Source: Bacillota bacterium
GTDB taxonomy: Bacteria; Bacillota; Clostridia; Oscillospirales; Ruminococcaceae
Length of the DNA: 64,000 bases
NCBI GenBank assembly: GCA_023396225.1
Contig: JAEWWT010000018.1
Span: forward strand, 23,205-87,204
Reading direction: 5' to 3'
The notes under the pieces were generated by a model. The model saw only the letters and a program-made list of their open reading frames with translations, ran no database searches and had not been told where the DNA came from. The position numbers and the translations under genes are program-made. Shown in pieces: positions 51,823 through 60,566 of the stretch. The stretch's first letter is position 1, and each line of letters starts with the position of its first letter.

Positions 51823-53037
51823 TTAGTTATGAAGGTTAATAAAATACTTCATTATTTCAGGACCCTTTTCAATAACAACACCAGTTTCAGTTGCCGTTTT
51901 TTCATTGAATGTATCCTTGCCGATTACCTTCACACTCTTGGTATAAATGAGGAATGGAACCATGTCATTTGTATGTGTCTTTAATGCAAGAGGTGTTGCG
52001 TGGTCAGGCAGAATGATAATTTTATAATCATCATACTTATCAAGTTCAGGAAGCATACGTCCTAGAATGTCCTTGTCAATTATTTCAATAGACTTAACCT
52101 TGTTTTCAATTTCATGTCTGTGTCCGCATTCATCAGGTGCTTCAACGTGAATATAAACAAAATCCTGTCCATCAGCAAGTTCCTTGATTGCAGCGTCAGC
52201 CTTACCCTTGAAGTTTGTATCTATGTACCCTGTTGCGCCTTCGACATTTACAACGTGCATATTTGCAAACTTTCCGATACCTTTAAGAAGATCGACAGCA
52301 GAAATCATTGAGCCATTCAATCCGTAACATTCCTTGAAATCCTTAAGCTGTGCTCTGACACCTTCGCCCCAAAACCATACACAGTTTGCAGGACGGAGTC
52401 CTCTTTTTATTCTGTCGAGGTTAATAGGATGATTCTTTAAAAGCTCAACACTTTTTTTCATCATATCATAAAGCTTCTTAGCATTTGGATGTGCAGGAAT
52501 ATATTCAGTAACCTTTCTTCCTGTAATATCATGAGGAGGAGTAAGCGTTCCTACATCAAGTGTTCCTTTATGCCAGATAAGACAATGTCTGTAACTAACA
52601 CCGCTGTATAATGTAAATTCATTATTATCAAAATGTTCAGCAAGATACTTTACAAGGATCTCAGCTTCAGCGGTTGAAATATCATCAGCGCAATAATCTA
52701 CAAGTGTTTTCTGTAAAAAATCATCTTCATCAGAAACAGTAACAAGATTACATCTGAATGAAACGTCATCAGATTTCATATCAATTCCGATTGAACCTGC
52801 CTCAAGCGGAGAACGACCTGTATAACAAACAGCCGGATCGTATCCAAGAACAGAAAGATTAGCAACATCTGAGCCTGGCTTCATTCCATCGGCAACTGTC
52901 TTAACAAGACCGATAACAGAATCCTTTGCAAGCTTATCCATATTTGGAGTTACGGATTTGCTCATGGGAGTTTCTCCACCAAGCTCCTCAACAGGATAGT
53001 CAGCCATACCATCGCATAAAAGAACAACATACTTCAT
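51823..53037 (-). CDS. apgM: Cofactor-independent phosphoglycerate mutase (ApgM family)
   Basis: It interconverts 3- and 2-phosphoglycerate in glycolysis. The 404-residue protein is of the archaeal-type ApgM family: KYVVLLCDGMADYPVEELGG at the start, MKPGSDVANLSVLGYDP, the YTGRSPLEAGSIGI block, HVEAPDECGHRHE and LPDHATPLALKTHTNDMVPF. ATG 53037 is chosen to match the family N-terminus; the frame extends 7 codons upstream. A TTGTAA/TATTAT promoter lies at 53075-53103. Confidence 0.93.
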   Translation of the reverse strand: MKYVVLLCDGMADYPVEELGGETPMSKSVTPNMDKLAKDSVIGLVKTVADGMKPGSDVANLSVLGYDPAVCYTGRSPLEAGSIGIDMKSDDVSFRCNLVTVSDEDDFLQKTLVDYCADDISTAEAEILVKYLAEHFDNNEFTLYSGVSYRHCLIWHKGTLDVGTLTPPHDITGRKVTEYIPAHPNAKKLYDMMKKSVELLKNHPINLDRIKRGLRPANCVWFWGEGVRAQLKDFKECYGLNGSMISAVDLLKGIGKFANMHVVNVEGATGYIDTNFKGKADAAIKELADGQDFVYIHVEAPDECGHRHEIENKVKSIEIIDKDILGRMLPELDKYDDYKIIILPDHATPLALKTHTNDMVPFLIYTKSVKVIGKDTFNEKTATETGVVIEKGPEIMKYFINLHN

Positions 53038-53074
53038 ACTTATTTTCAAGTCCTTCACATAAATTTATATAAAA

Positions 53075-53103
53075 ATAATATCATAATTTAATGATAATTA
53101 CAA
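53075..53103 (-). promoter_or_regulatory. Promoter of apgM
   Basis: On the minus strand, TTGTAA (53098-53103), 17 bases, TATTAT (53075-53080). Confidence 0.6.
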
Positions 53104-53142
53104 GATTTTTTTCTATCAATCAGATAGTTTTATTAATTTTTA

Positions 53143-53171
53143 TTGAGCATATTTAACAAATTAGCTATAAT
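53143..53171 (+). promoter_or_regulatory. Promoter of the Asn/Gln-rich peptide gene
   Basis: TTGAGC (53143-53148), 17 bases, TATAAT (53166-53171), giving a leader of about 75 bases. Confidence 0.68.
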
Positions 53172-53253
53172 TTACATAACAATACTAATTACATTTTTGA
53201 ATATTAATTTAAAGGTTTGAAATAATAATTTACGTAAAGGGGTGATAATCACA

Positions 53254-53376
53254 ATGAATAAAAATAATTCAAATAACCAGAATAAGAACAATCAGAATGC
53301 TCAGAATAACCAGAATAACCAGAATAATCAGAATGGCCAGAATAAGTGTTCTAACAATAAGGACAATAATATCTAA
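53254..53376 (+). CDS. Asn/Gln/Lys-rich 40-residue peptide
   Basis: A short gene with its own promoter, a strong ribosome site (AAAGGGGTGAT) and a terminator. The product is almost only Asn, Gln and Lys, in units of NQN and NNQN, with one Cys near residue 32. It has no hydrophobic segment. Similar tiny Asn/Gln-rich proteins occur in clostridia; some resemble spore-associated proteins, but I cannot assign one. The complete transcription unit argues that it is real. The repeated 6-9 base units AATAACCAG and AATCAGAAT also make it prone to length change. Confidence 0.72.
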   Translation: MNKNNSNNQNKNNQNAQNNQNNQNNQNGQNKCSNNKDNNI

Positions 53377-53413
53377 TTATTCTCATTAAGTTCTGTTGCT
53401 TATAGGTTAAGTC

Positions 53414-53452
53414 AAATGGTCGGTAAGTGAAAATACCGACCATTTGATTTTA
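53414..53452 (+). terminator. Terminator after the Asn/Gln-rich peptide
   Basis: AAATGGTCGGTA (53414-53425) pairs exactly with TACCGACCATTT (53434-53445), followed by GATTTTATT. Confidence 0.9.
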
Positions 53453-53498
53453 TTATATATTAATGGTATAATTTTAATAATTAATGAAAGGAAAATGA

Positions 53499-54275
53499 TT
53501 GATAATCAGAAATATGGATAAAGAACTATTTTACACTGTATGCAACAAAATAATAAACAGTGAACATAAATATAATGGCATAGGTACATATGGAGAGAAA
53601 ACAATTCACGCTGTACTAAAAAGCTACTTTGAACCTTATGACGATAACCATGAACAAAGGACTGGTAAATTTGTTGCCGATATAGTCGGAGAAAACGGTA
53701 TTATTGAAATTCAGACAGGAGGATTTGACAAGCTTAGAAACAAACTGAAAGAATTTCTTACCGTAGCAAGAGTAACTGTTGTTTACCCTATTCCACATAA
53801 CAAGTGGCTCATTTCTTTTAATTCAGAAACAGGTGAAGCCGGACGCAGAAGAAAATCTCCGCATACCGGCACAATTTATGATGTATTTCCTGAATTATAT
53901 AAAATAAAACCTTATCTCAATGATGATAATTTCAATCTGTGTCTTATACTAATTGATATGGATGAATACCGCTGTTCACCTGAAACTACCGGCTTAAAAA
54001 GAGGCAGAAGAAAAGGATACACAAGATATGACCGTATTCCTCTTGAACTGGTTGATGAAATACATTTATGCGATAAAAGTGATTGGCTTGTTTTTATCCC
54101 GGATGGTCTTTCAGAAGAATTTACAGCAAAGGATTTCTCTGCACAAGCAAAAATACATATTTCTGATGCACAGCTTGCTTTGAATATTCTTACCCACATG
54201 GATATAGTCCGCCGCACAGGCAAAAAAGGAAATGCTTTTATTTACAGCATTATTAATCCTGAGATTTGTCCATAA
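53499..54275 (+). CDS. Hypothetical protein, PD-(D/E)XK nuclease-like with C-terminal winged-helix-like end
   Basis: A 258-residue protein of unknown function. Residues 28-85 look like the core of a PD-(D/E)XK fold: a helix with Glu33 (GTYGEKTIHAVLKSYF), a strand with Asp61 (KFVADIVGENG), then Glu70-x-Gln72 (IIEIQTGGF) and a helix rich in Lys/Leu. The middle is basic (GLKRGRRKGYTRYDR) and could touch nucleic acid. The end (SDAQLALNILTHMDIVRRTGKKGNAFIYSI) reads like a winged helix. The start is TTG with AAAGGA upstream. Its 3' end overlaps the convergent repair gene by 23 bases. Confidence 0.65.
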   Translation: MIIRNMDKELFYTVCNKIINSEHKYNGIGTYGEKTIHAVLKSYFEPYDDNHEQRTGKFVADIVGENGIIEIQTGGFDKLRNKLKEFLTVARVTVVYPIPHNKWLISFNSETGEAGRRRKSPHTGTIYDVFPELYKIKPYLNDDNFNLCLILIDMDEYRCSPETTGLKRGRRKGYTRYDRIPLELVDEIHLCDKSDWLVFIPDGLSEEFTAKDFSAQAKIHISDAQLALNILTHMDIVRRTGKKGNAFIYSIINPEICP

Positions 54276-55071
54276 TAGCATCATTATATCTATCTACAAT
54301 AGCATCATTTTCTGCAGCATATAAATCCGCAAATTCCGTCATATACTTCCAATATCTTTTTGGCATAAGCGTCATTCTGCATTTCGGATTATATCTTTCT
54401 TCAATACCGATAGTATCATAAAATGATTTCCACAAGTTCCTGTACATTTTTTCGTTTTCATCCGCAGCAGGCATAGTAAGATTATCAACCTGAATTATCT
54501 CAGTTTTAAAATCATAGTGTATGAGCGCCATGCCATGGGTTTTGTCGTAAATCATAAATGACTCCCTGCGGAACCTGTCAGAAAAATGAGCAGAAATCAT
54601 CGGAAGCACAATATTAAGAGGCTCAATCTGCGCTGTCATAACGTTATTGTATTCAGAAAATCTTATGAACTGCTTGTATCTGTGACTTTCACGTTTAAGA
54701 TGATTGACAGCCTTGTTAAGTTCATAGATTGTATCATCCGAGAGCATTTTCAAAACATTGCTGCCATATCTAAAACCCATATACAAAAACCTCAGAATCA
54801 GGATTTCCTTTTGTGGATGGTAGGTCAGAAAGGATAGCTTAATTAACTCTAGAGCATCCTCACAAATTTTATCACGAACCGATTGGGAAACTCTTTCTGC
54901 CTTTTCCGAGTTAGTTTCAACATTTACAACTGAAAACAAAGTGCATTGTTCTGACTGTGCTGAAACTATTTCAGACGGTATCTTCCTGCTGTAGTAGCTT
55001 TCAAAGACACAGCACAGCAATCCTTCGAATGTCCCGTCATATAAATAAATTAAATCTGTCCCGTCAGACAT
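54253..55071 (-). CDS. TIGR03915-type protein linked to a radical SAM enzyme
   Basis: A 272-residue protein of the family known only as the partner of the next gene (putative DNA metabolism protein). Recognised features are the start DLIYLYDGTFEGLLCCVFESY, YLGF-like LYMGFRYG, KRESHRYKQFIRFSE and the late MTLMPKRYWKYMTEF. In some bacteria this domain is fused to a uracil-DNA-glycosylase-like domain; here that domain is absent. It overlaps the radical SAM gene by 22 bases, indicating coupled translation. Confidence 0.85.
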   Translation of the reverse strand: MSDGTDLIYLYDGTFEGLLCCVFESYYSRKIPSEIVSAQSEQCTLFSVVNVETNSEKAERVSQSVRDKICEDALELIKLSFLTYHPQKEILILRFLYMGFRYGSNVLKMLSDDTIYELNKAVNHLKRESHRYKQFIRFSEYNNVMTAQIEPLNIVLPMISAHFSDRFRRESFMIYDKTHGMALIHYDFKTEIIQVDNLTMPAADENEKMYRNLWKSFYDTIGIEERYNPKCRMTLMPKRYWKYMTEFADLYAAENDAIVDRYNDAIMDKSQD

Positions 55072-56381
55072 TTTGCGTAATCCTCCATAGTTGGCTGCGT
55101 ATTTTCATTTGCAAACAATGACAGCTGTTCATAGTTGTCTTTAAGATACAAACCATTTTGCTCAATGCCCTTAACGACGCTTGCAGACATAAGCTGCCTC
55201 ATAACAGCTGTTTCAGTAAATTTCATTCCCTCCATCTGCTTTCCGTTGCAGAGGATGAAATACTGCGCTCTTTTCAGCACGACTCCAAGCTTTTTTAAGG
55301 CATTGTAATCAAGTATGCAGACTTTTCTTGCAGTTAATATTTTTCTTGCAGAAGTAACACCTATTCCAGGAACTCTGAGCAGCATTTCATATGGAGCACG
55401 ATTGACTTCAACGGGAAACAAATTCATATTATGAATTGCCCAATTACACTTCGGATCAAGATACGGATTGAAATTTTGATTCTTGTCATCAAGAATTTCT
55501 TTTGCTTCAAAGCCATAAAATCTCAAAAGCCAATCTGCCTGATAAAGCCTGTGTTCCCTTAAAAGCGGTGGTTTTGTATCAGCAGAAGGCAAAAGCTTCT
55601 GGTCACCGACAGGAATATATGCAGAATAATACACTCTTTTCAGGCTATATTTTTTATATAGCGCTTCTGACAATCGTAATATCTGAAAATCACTGTCAGG
55701 AGTTGCACCAATAATCATTTGTGTGCTCTGACCTGAAGGAGCAAATTTCTGTGCATGTTTGTACTTAACAATTTCGGTGGAATTTTCTTTGATCTTAGTT
55801 GTAATCTGATTCATTGGCAACAAAATAGAATTTTTGGATTTATCAGGTGCCAGTGCTTTAAGACTTTGCTGTGAAGGAAGTTCAATATTGACGCTCATTC
55901 TGTCAGCAAGCATACCAAGTCTTGAAATAAGCTCGCTGTCTGCACCTGGTATAGCCTTTGCATGAATATATCCATTGAACTTATATTTATTTCTGAGAAT
56001 AGACAGAGTTTCAATAAGCTGTTCGCAGGTATAGTCAGGATTTTTTATGATACCAGAGCTTAAAAAAAGCCCTTCAATATAATTTCTTTTATAAAAATTT
56101 ATTGTAATATCGGCAAGTTCGTCGGGAGTGAACCTTGCCCTTGGAACGTCATTGCTTCGTCTGTTGATACAATATTTACAGTCATACTCGCAGTAATTTG
56201 TAAGCAGAACTTTCAGCAGAGAAATACATCTTCCATCAGATGCAAAGCTATGGCAAAGCCCGATTGAAGCTGCACTGCCAATACCATCATTTGTACCGGA
56301 ACGATCAACTCCGCTTGAGCAGCATGAAGCATCATACTTTGCAGAGTCAGACAGTATCTTTAGCTTTTCCATTAATTCCAT
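55050..56381 (-). CDS. Putative DNA modification/repair radical SAM protein (TIGR03916 type)
   Basis: A 443-residue radical SAM enzyme. Its [4Fe-4S] ligands are in the motif NYCEYDCKYC. An N-terminal Cys pair (DASCCSSG) and a conserved CHSFASDGRCISLLKVLLT precede it, and a helix-hairpin-helix DNA-binding motif (LLRVPGIGVTSARKIL) lies near residue 330. The family is predicted to act on DNA, but the reaction is unknown. The ATG at 56381 follows GGAG by 6 bases. It is the first gene of a two-gene operon and is preceded by a leader-family element. Confidence 0.9.
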   Translation of the reverse strand: MELMEKLKILSDSAKYDASCCSSGVDRSGTNDGIGSAASIGLCHSFASDGRCISLLKVLLTNYCEYDCKYCINRRSNDVPRARFTPDELADITINFYKRNYIEGLFLSSGIIKNPDYTCEQLIETLSILRNKYKFNGYIHAKAIPGADSELISRLGMLADRMSVNIELPSQQSLKALAPDKSKNSILLPMNQITTKIKENSTEIVKYKHAQKFAPSGQSTQMIIGATPDSDFQILRLSEALYKKYSLKRVYYSAYIPVGDQKLLPSADTKPPLLREHRLYQADWLLRFYGFEAKEILDDKNQNFNPYLDPKCNWAIHNMNLFPVEVNRAPYEMLLRVPGIGVTSARKILTARKVCILDYNALKKLGVVLKRAQYFILCNGKQMEGMKFTETAVMRQLMSASVVKGIEQNGLYLKDNYEQLSLFANENTQPTMEDYAKCLTGQI

Positions 56382-56394
56382 ACTAATCTCCATT

Positions 56395-56512
56395 TCTTTA
56401 TGTTGTTTATTCCGGTCTTAACCTAAACCGAGTTAAGTTAAGCAAAACTCCTGCCATTGTATTTTCAGAAAGGAATAAATAGCTACGCAATAAATATTTT
56501 TCAAGCTATTGT
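56395..56512 (-). promoter_or_regulatory. Conserved 5' leader (family member 7)
   Basis: On the minus strand, TAGC..GAAAAATATTTATTGCG is followed by GCTATTTATTCC (complement of 56472-56483), an inner CTTAAC/GTTAAG hairpin, and GGAATAAACAAC (complement of 56402-56413). The two 12-base arms pair at 10 positions. AAGAAATGGAGATTAG follows. Confidence 0.65.
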
Positions 56513-56649
56513 CACAACTATTATAAAACGTATGTTTATATTATAGCAGAACAAAGGTTTTTTGTAAAGAGGTATTTTACAAAAAACACAAATTTCCTGA
56601 CTTAATATAAACAAAATCATATGCAATATTAGACTTCACTTTTGCATTT

Positions 56650-56692
56650 AAAATAAAAATGGTACCAGCAGTTTTACAACTGGGTACCATAA
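56650..56692 (-). terminator. Terminator of the DUF1963 gene
   Basis: ATGGTACC (56659-56666) pairs with GGTACCAT (56683-56690), with an inner CAGTT/AACTG pair. The minus strand then reads TTTTTATTTT. Confidence 0.9.
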
Positions 56693-56710
56693 ATAAAACT
56701 ATATGATTAC

Positions 56711-57922
56711 TTAATAGCATTGTTCACATATAATACACTTACTAAAGTCACGGTTCAGTAAATCTTTTCTCTTTATATAATAGTATAGTCTTCCTCCGCC
56801 GCCAAAAGTAATAAACATGTCCTCATTAAGTATAGAATCAAGCTGAAACAACAGTAACCATTCCTCCGAGGATTTAATAAAATCATTATACTGTTCCTTT
56901 GTAAATTGAGAATAGTCGATTATAATATTTTTTCTTAGTCTGTATTCTGACTCACAAGCGGACAAGTTTTCCTGTTGGATACAATCTGCATATCCCAACA
57001 GTTTTGTTACACTTTCATCATTTTCTGTATCTGGAAAGTATTTCTTAACAACAGAAAAATAGTCATCCTCGTCAAAATAATCCTTATCAGAATTGAAAAA
57101 TAGATTGAATTCTTCAAAGTTTGGCACACTTTCCCTTAGTCTGTAAGTCAATGCAAGTTCGTCAAATTTACAGTTCTCATTATAATTGTCAGGATAGTCC
57201 CTTGAGAAAACAGAACTAGAATTAGGAGAATACATTACTTGATATTCATTTTCCTTTCCACCTGTCAGACTTCCGTCGCTCTTAAAGTTATAAAAGAAGT
57301 AAAGAATACCCTCGTCAGGCAAAAGTGAATCTTTATCATACTTGCTTATTTCAGTACAGTTAATCTGACAAAAGAAGGTCAATGGTTCTGAATTATCAGT
57401 GCAAGGCCACTTAAAATCCTTATAAACATGCGGCATCCCCCCAAATTTAGACATTCCTAAACTTACAGGAACTTTTCCATCATAATCAAAAACACATTCA
57501 ATCGAATCCTTAATAAGACGATTTACATTTTTCTTTATTATTTCAATTTGTTCAGAATTATTATATTCAATAGCTTTACCAGAAACCTTATCTTCTATGC
57601 TTTGGTTTGTGTTTCTATGCAATTCAATATTACTTCTTGATTTATGAATTTGTATAAGACAATCCTTCGAATCAGAAGAAATATCAAAATTACTGAAATC
57701 ACACTCTACTTTTTTTAACACATCTTTATATTCAGCCGCCGCTTTAGCAAACTTATTTACTGACCAGTTCATGTCCTTTTCAAGTTTTTTTGCCTGCTTA
57801 TCGGAAATAACTCCGCTCTTAACCCCTTGTTCAAATGATTTTATCATGGATTCCGCCATATCCTGAGGCATACCGAATAATTCAACCATATCTCTTATTC
57901 TGGAGAAATCATAATTACCCAT
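56711..57922 (-). CDS. DUF1963 (YwqG-like) family protein
   Basis: A 403-residue soluble protein. The N-terminal ~90 residues are helical. From about residue 150 the DUF1963 pattern appears: SKFGGMPHVYKDFKWP, LTFFCQINCTEI, GILYFFYNF, LLGYADCIQ, LLFQLDSI and FGGGGRLYYYIKRKDL. YwqG-like proteins are widespread and uncharacterised. It is a single gene with its own promoter (57952-57980) and terminator. Slightly lower GC than neighbours is suggested but was not computed. Confidence 0.85.
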   Translation of the reverse strand: MGNYDFSRIRDMVELFGMPQDMAESMIKSFEQGVKSGVISDKQAKKLEKDMNWSVNKFAKAAAEYKDVLKKVECDFSNFDISSDSKDCLIQIHKSRSNIELHRNTNQSIEDKVSGKAIEYNNSEQIEIIKKNVNRLIKDSIECVFDYDGKVPVSLGMSKFGGMPHVYKDFKWPCTDNSEPLTFFCQINCTEISKYDKDSLLPDEGILYFFYNFKSDGSLTGGKENEYQVMYSPNSSSVFSRDYPDNYNENCKFDELALTYRLRESVPNFEEFNLFFNSDKDYFDEDDYFSVVKKYFPDTENDESVTKLLGYADCIQQENLSACESEYRLRKNIIIDYSQFTKEQYNDFIKSSEEWLLLFQLDSILNEDMFITFGGGGRLYYYIKRKDLLNRDFSKCIICEQCY

Positions 57923-57951
57923 AATAATCCCACCCTTATTATATTGCTTAT

Positions 57952-57980
57952 ATTATGTCATATTATATTTATTTTGTCAA
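57952..57980 (-). promoter_or_regulatory. Promoter of the DUF1963 gene
   Basis: On the minus strand, TTGACA (57975-57980), 17 bases, CATAAT (57952-57957). Confidence 0.7.
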
Positions 57981-58113
57981 TAATGTTACAAAATTTTGCA
58001 AATATTGTTTTACAAAAAATAAAATGATTTTTAAGAATCATTGAGATAACGAGCATAACAGAGAGAATTAAAGAGATTAAAGGATATATTTTAAAAAAAC
58101 AGCATTTTTACTC

Positions 58114-58142
58114 TTGACATACTTAAATTAAAAAGATATAAT
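58114..58142 (+). promoter_or_regulatory. Promoter of rplM-rpsI
   Basis: TTGACA (58114-58119), 17 bases, TATAAT (58137-58142), a perfect consensus fitting a ribosomal protein operon. Confidence 0.9.
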
Positions 58143-58147
58143 TAATA

Positions 58148-58246
58148 TCGTTGCGTCAGACCATAAATTTGCAGTATACGTAAATGAGTTGCAATGTATA
58201 TGCAAATGAGTCGGACAAATTAATTTGTTTTACAAGGAGAATGACT
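58148..58246 (+). promoter_or_regulatory. Leader of rplM, possible L13 autoregulatory RNA
   Basis: About 100 bases between promoter and ATG contain near-direct repeats ending TAAATGAGT (~58181) and CAAATGAGT (~58204), plus CGTCAGAC and GTCGGAC. Ribosomal protein leaders for L13 are known in Firmicutes; whether this one belongs to that class needs a covariance model. Confidence 0.4.
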
Positions 58247-58675
58247 ATGTCAACTTATATGCCAAAGGCTAATGAAATAAGCCGTAAGTGGTATGTGCTT
58301 GATGCTTCAGGCAAGTCTCTCGGAAGAGTAGCTGCTCAGGCTGCTACTATCCTTCGCGGCAAGCATAAGCCAACATTTGCTCCACACGCTAATTGCGGAG
58401 ATCATGTAATCATAATCAACTGTGCAAAGGCAGTTCTTACAGGTAAGAAACTTGAACAGAAAACATTCAAGTGGCACACAGGCTGGATCGGTGGACTTAA
58501 GGAAATTAAGTACAGCGATATGATGCAGAATCAGCCTGAAAGAGCAATGGAAATTGCGGTAAACGGAATGCTCCCAAACAACACTCTTGGCAGAGCTGCT
58601 TTAAAGCGCCTTAGAACATATGCTGGCGATACACATGAGCATGCAGCGCAGAATCCAGAAAATTATGAGATATAA
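58247..58675 (+). CDS. rplM: 50S ribosomal protein L13
   Basis: An early-assembly large-subunit protein. The 142-residue sequence has KWYVLDASGKSLGRVAAQAA, HVIIINCAKAVLTGKK, WHTGWIGGLKE and PNNTLGRAALKRLRTYAG. The ATG at 58247 follows AAGGAGA; the open frame continues upstream only through the leader. rpsI follows after 13 bases. Confidence 0.98.
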   Translation: MSTYMPKANEISRKWYVLDASGKSLGRVAAQAATILRGKHKPTFAPHANCGDHVIIINCAKAVLTGKKLEQKTFKWHTGWIGGLKEIKYSDMMQNQPERAMEIAVNGMLPNNTLGRAALKRLRTYAGDTHEHAAQNPENYEI

Positions 58676-58688
58676 GGAGGCGGCTTAG

Positions 58689-59090
58689 ATGTACGAATCA
58701 AAACAGCAGTATTTTTACGGTACTGGCAGAAGAAAACATTCAGTTGCCAGAGTAAGAGTTTATCCAGGAAGCGGTAATATAACAATAAATGGCAGAAGTA
58801 TTGATGATTATTTTGGTCTTGAAACACTTAAGCTTATTGTTAGACAGCCTCTTGCTGTTACAGAAACAATGGACAAGTTTGATATTGTCTGCACAGTTGC
58901 AGGTGGCGGTGTTACAGGTCAGGCTGGTGCCATCAGACACGGTCTTTCAAGAGCACTTCTTCAGTACAATGCTGAAACACGTCCTGTCCTTAAGAAGGCT
59001 GGATTCCTTACACGTGACCCAAGAATGAAGGAAAGAAAGAAGTACGGCTTAAAGGCTGCTCGTCGTGCTCCACAGTTCTCAAAGAGATAA
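58689..59090 (+). CDS. rpsI: 30S ribosomal protein S9
   Basis: A small-subunit protein whose basic C-terminal tail reaches the P-site tRNA. The 133-residue sequence has [20 protein letters not shown], the [19 protein letters not shown] block, [20 protein letters not shown] and the invariant end QFSKR. AAGGAGG precedes the ATG. The 3' end of rpsI is a known integration site for conjugative elements in streptococci, which matters for the integrase 1.5 kb downstream. Confidence 0.98.
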   Translation: MYESKQQYFYGTGRRKHSVARVRVYPGSGNITINGRSIDDYFGLETLKLIVRQPLAVTETMDKFDIVCTVAGGGVTGQAGAIRHGLSRALLQYNAETRPVLKKAGFLTRDPRMKERKKYGLKAARRAPQFSKR

Positions 59091-59146
59091 GTATCCAATC
59101 CTTACAAAGTGCGTATCTACGTTATTTGCGGATGCTTGCTTATTCA

Positions 59147-59170
59147 TTATGATCATCAAAATGATCATAA
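59147..59170. repeat. Perfect 10-bp inverted repeat after rpsI
   Basis: TTATGATCAT (59147-59156) and ATGATCATAA (59161-59170) with a CAAA centre. There is no T-tract. It lies between the rpsI stop and the operon terminator. Confidence 0.7.
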
Positions 59171-59183
59171 ATTTGATTTTACT

Positions 59184-59213
59184 AAGCTCCCTGCGAAAGC
59201 GGGGAGCTTTTTT
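59184..59213 (+). terminator. Terminator of rplM-rpsI
   Basis: AAGCTCCC (59184-59191) and GGGAGCTT (59202-59209) form a GC-rich stem followed by a run of T. Confidence 0.93.
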
Positions 59214-59239
59214 GCAACATGAATATGGATTAGTACAAT

Positions 59240-60549
59240 AAAAGTGCAGTATGAAAACACACTAAAATTTGATATAATAAAATCAAATGGAAGAGAGGAA
59301 TCATAATGCAAAGATATGACAAAAATTCAAGGGAGAGGCAGTAAAGCTACCAGATGTGACATTGGAGTAAAGAAAGTGCCACAGCAGCTTGTGATACCAT
59401 ATTAGACAATATCCGCCTGGAGGAACAAACGCAAGGCATACGGAGAATATGCAATCGCAGGAAGCGGTTACGCCAGAAAAACTTTATTCAGCCGGGAATC
59501 AGCGCTTGAAAAGGAAATAGCAGAGCTTAGGAGAGCAAATGATATTTTACAGGAAGCACTTTGTTTTTTCAAAAAAGAACGGAAGAAGTGAGACAGCAAG
59601 AGCTTTACATATTCATAGAAAACAAGAGGAAAATATCCAGTATATGAAATGTACCTAGTACTGAAGGTAAGAAAATCAGGATATTATCGGTTCAGGAAAC
59701 GTACGAAAGTACCTGAGAAAGAAGATATTCTTCTGGCCGAAATAAAAAAGTCATTGAGTAACATACTAATAATAACAACTACGGAAGAGAACAAATAAAG
59801 AAAGTACTTGAACAGAACGGAATTTAAAGAAGCATCAGAATAGTATATAGGATAATGAAAAAACGGTTTTACGCAGAAAACAAAGCGTCATACTAACGGA
59901 ATAACAAGGGCTGATGCAGAAACTCAGAAGTCAGAAATCCTGATAAAACGTGATTATAGTGCAGAAAAACCTTATGATAAGTTACTTACCGATATAACTG
60001 AGGTTCAGTTGTTCGGACGGAAAACTGTATATTACCCCGGTTATGGATAACAACATGAGCAAGGAGTTATGCATTAAATCACTGAATAATGCCTACAGAG
60101 GCTAGAAACTTTGTGACGGAATCATCCTCCAAAGTAACCATGGAAGCCAGTATACAAGCCCATCTTTCAGAAAATAACCCAGCTTTATGTCATAACCCAA
60201 AGCATGAGCAGCACCGAAAAATGTTCTGACAACGCAAGAATTGAGAGCTTTTTTTCTGCTCAAAAAAAGAAAAGCTGTACAGAATTCCAACGTCAAAGCT
60301 TCCAATGAACCAGGTCAAATCAATTGTTTTTATGTACTTTATGGCATATAATGACAGATCGAGAGAGTATGCAAGAAACCCAGGCGGACTTTCTCCCGCA
60401 GTCTACAGGCAGAAAATAGGACAAACCACTGTTGCCTGAGCCGCCGCCGAATATCTCTGAATCCTCCGTTTCGCTTCGCTCCACTCCAAATTCAGAGATA
60501 TTGCTAACCGTTCAAAATTTAATTTAGTTTGTTTTAAGACTGTACTTTT
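59240..60549 (+). mobile_element. Degenerate IS3-family insertion sequence
   Basis: A 1310-bp element bounded by related ends: AAAAGTGCAGTATGAAAACA begins the left end, and the complement of the right end begins AAAAGTACAGTCTTAAAACA. About 24 of the first 28 bases agree. Inside is a disrupted OrfA/OrfB transposase. No convincing target duplication could be read. A further inverted repeat AATATCTCTGAAT/ATTCAGAGATATT lies at 60448-60502, near the right end. Confidence 0.8.
59307..60437 (+). pseudogene. IS3-family transposase remnant (OrfA and OrfB)
   Basis: An ATG with AGAGAGGA opens a frame that stops after 12 codons. Recognisable transposase pieces then occur in several frames. There is an OrfA leucine-zipper segment near 59490-59585 (SALEKEIAELRRANDILQEA). 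OrfB pieces include SGYYRF near 59680, NNYGREQIKKVLEQNG near 59780, DKLLTDITEV near 59980, SNHGSQYTSPSF near 60135 and RNPGGLSPAVYRQKIGQ near 60380. Multiple stops and frameshifts separate them, so the enzyme cannot be made. The missing and broken DDE region makes transposition impossible without help in trans. Confidence 0.85.
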
Positions 60550-60566
60550 CTTGACAAGTTTAATCC

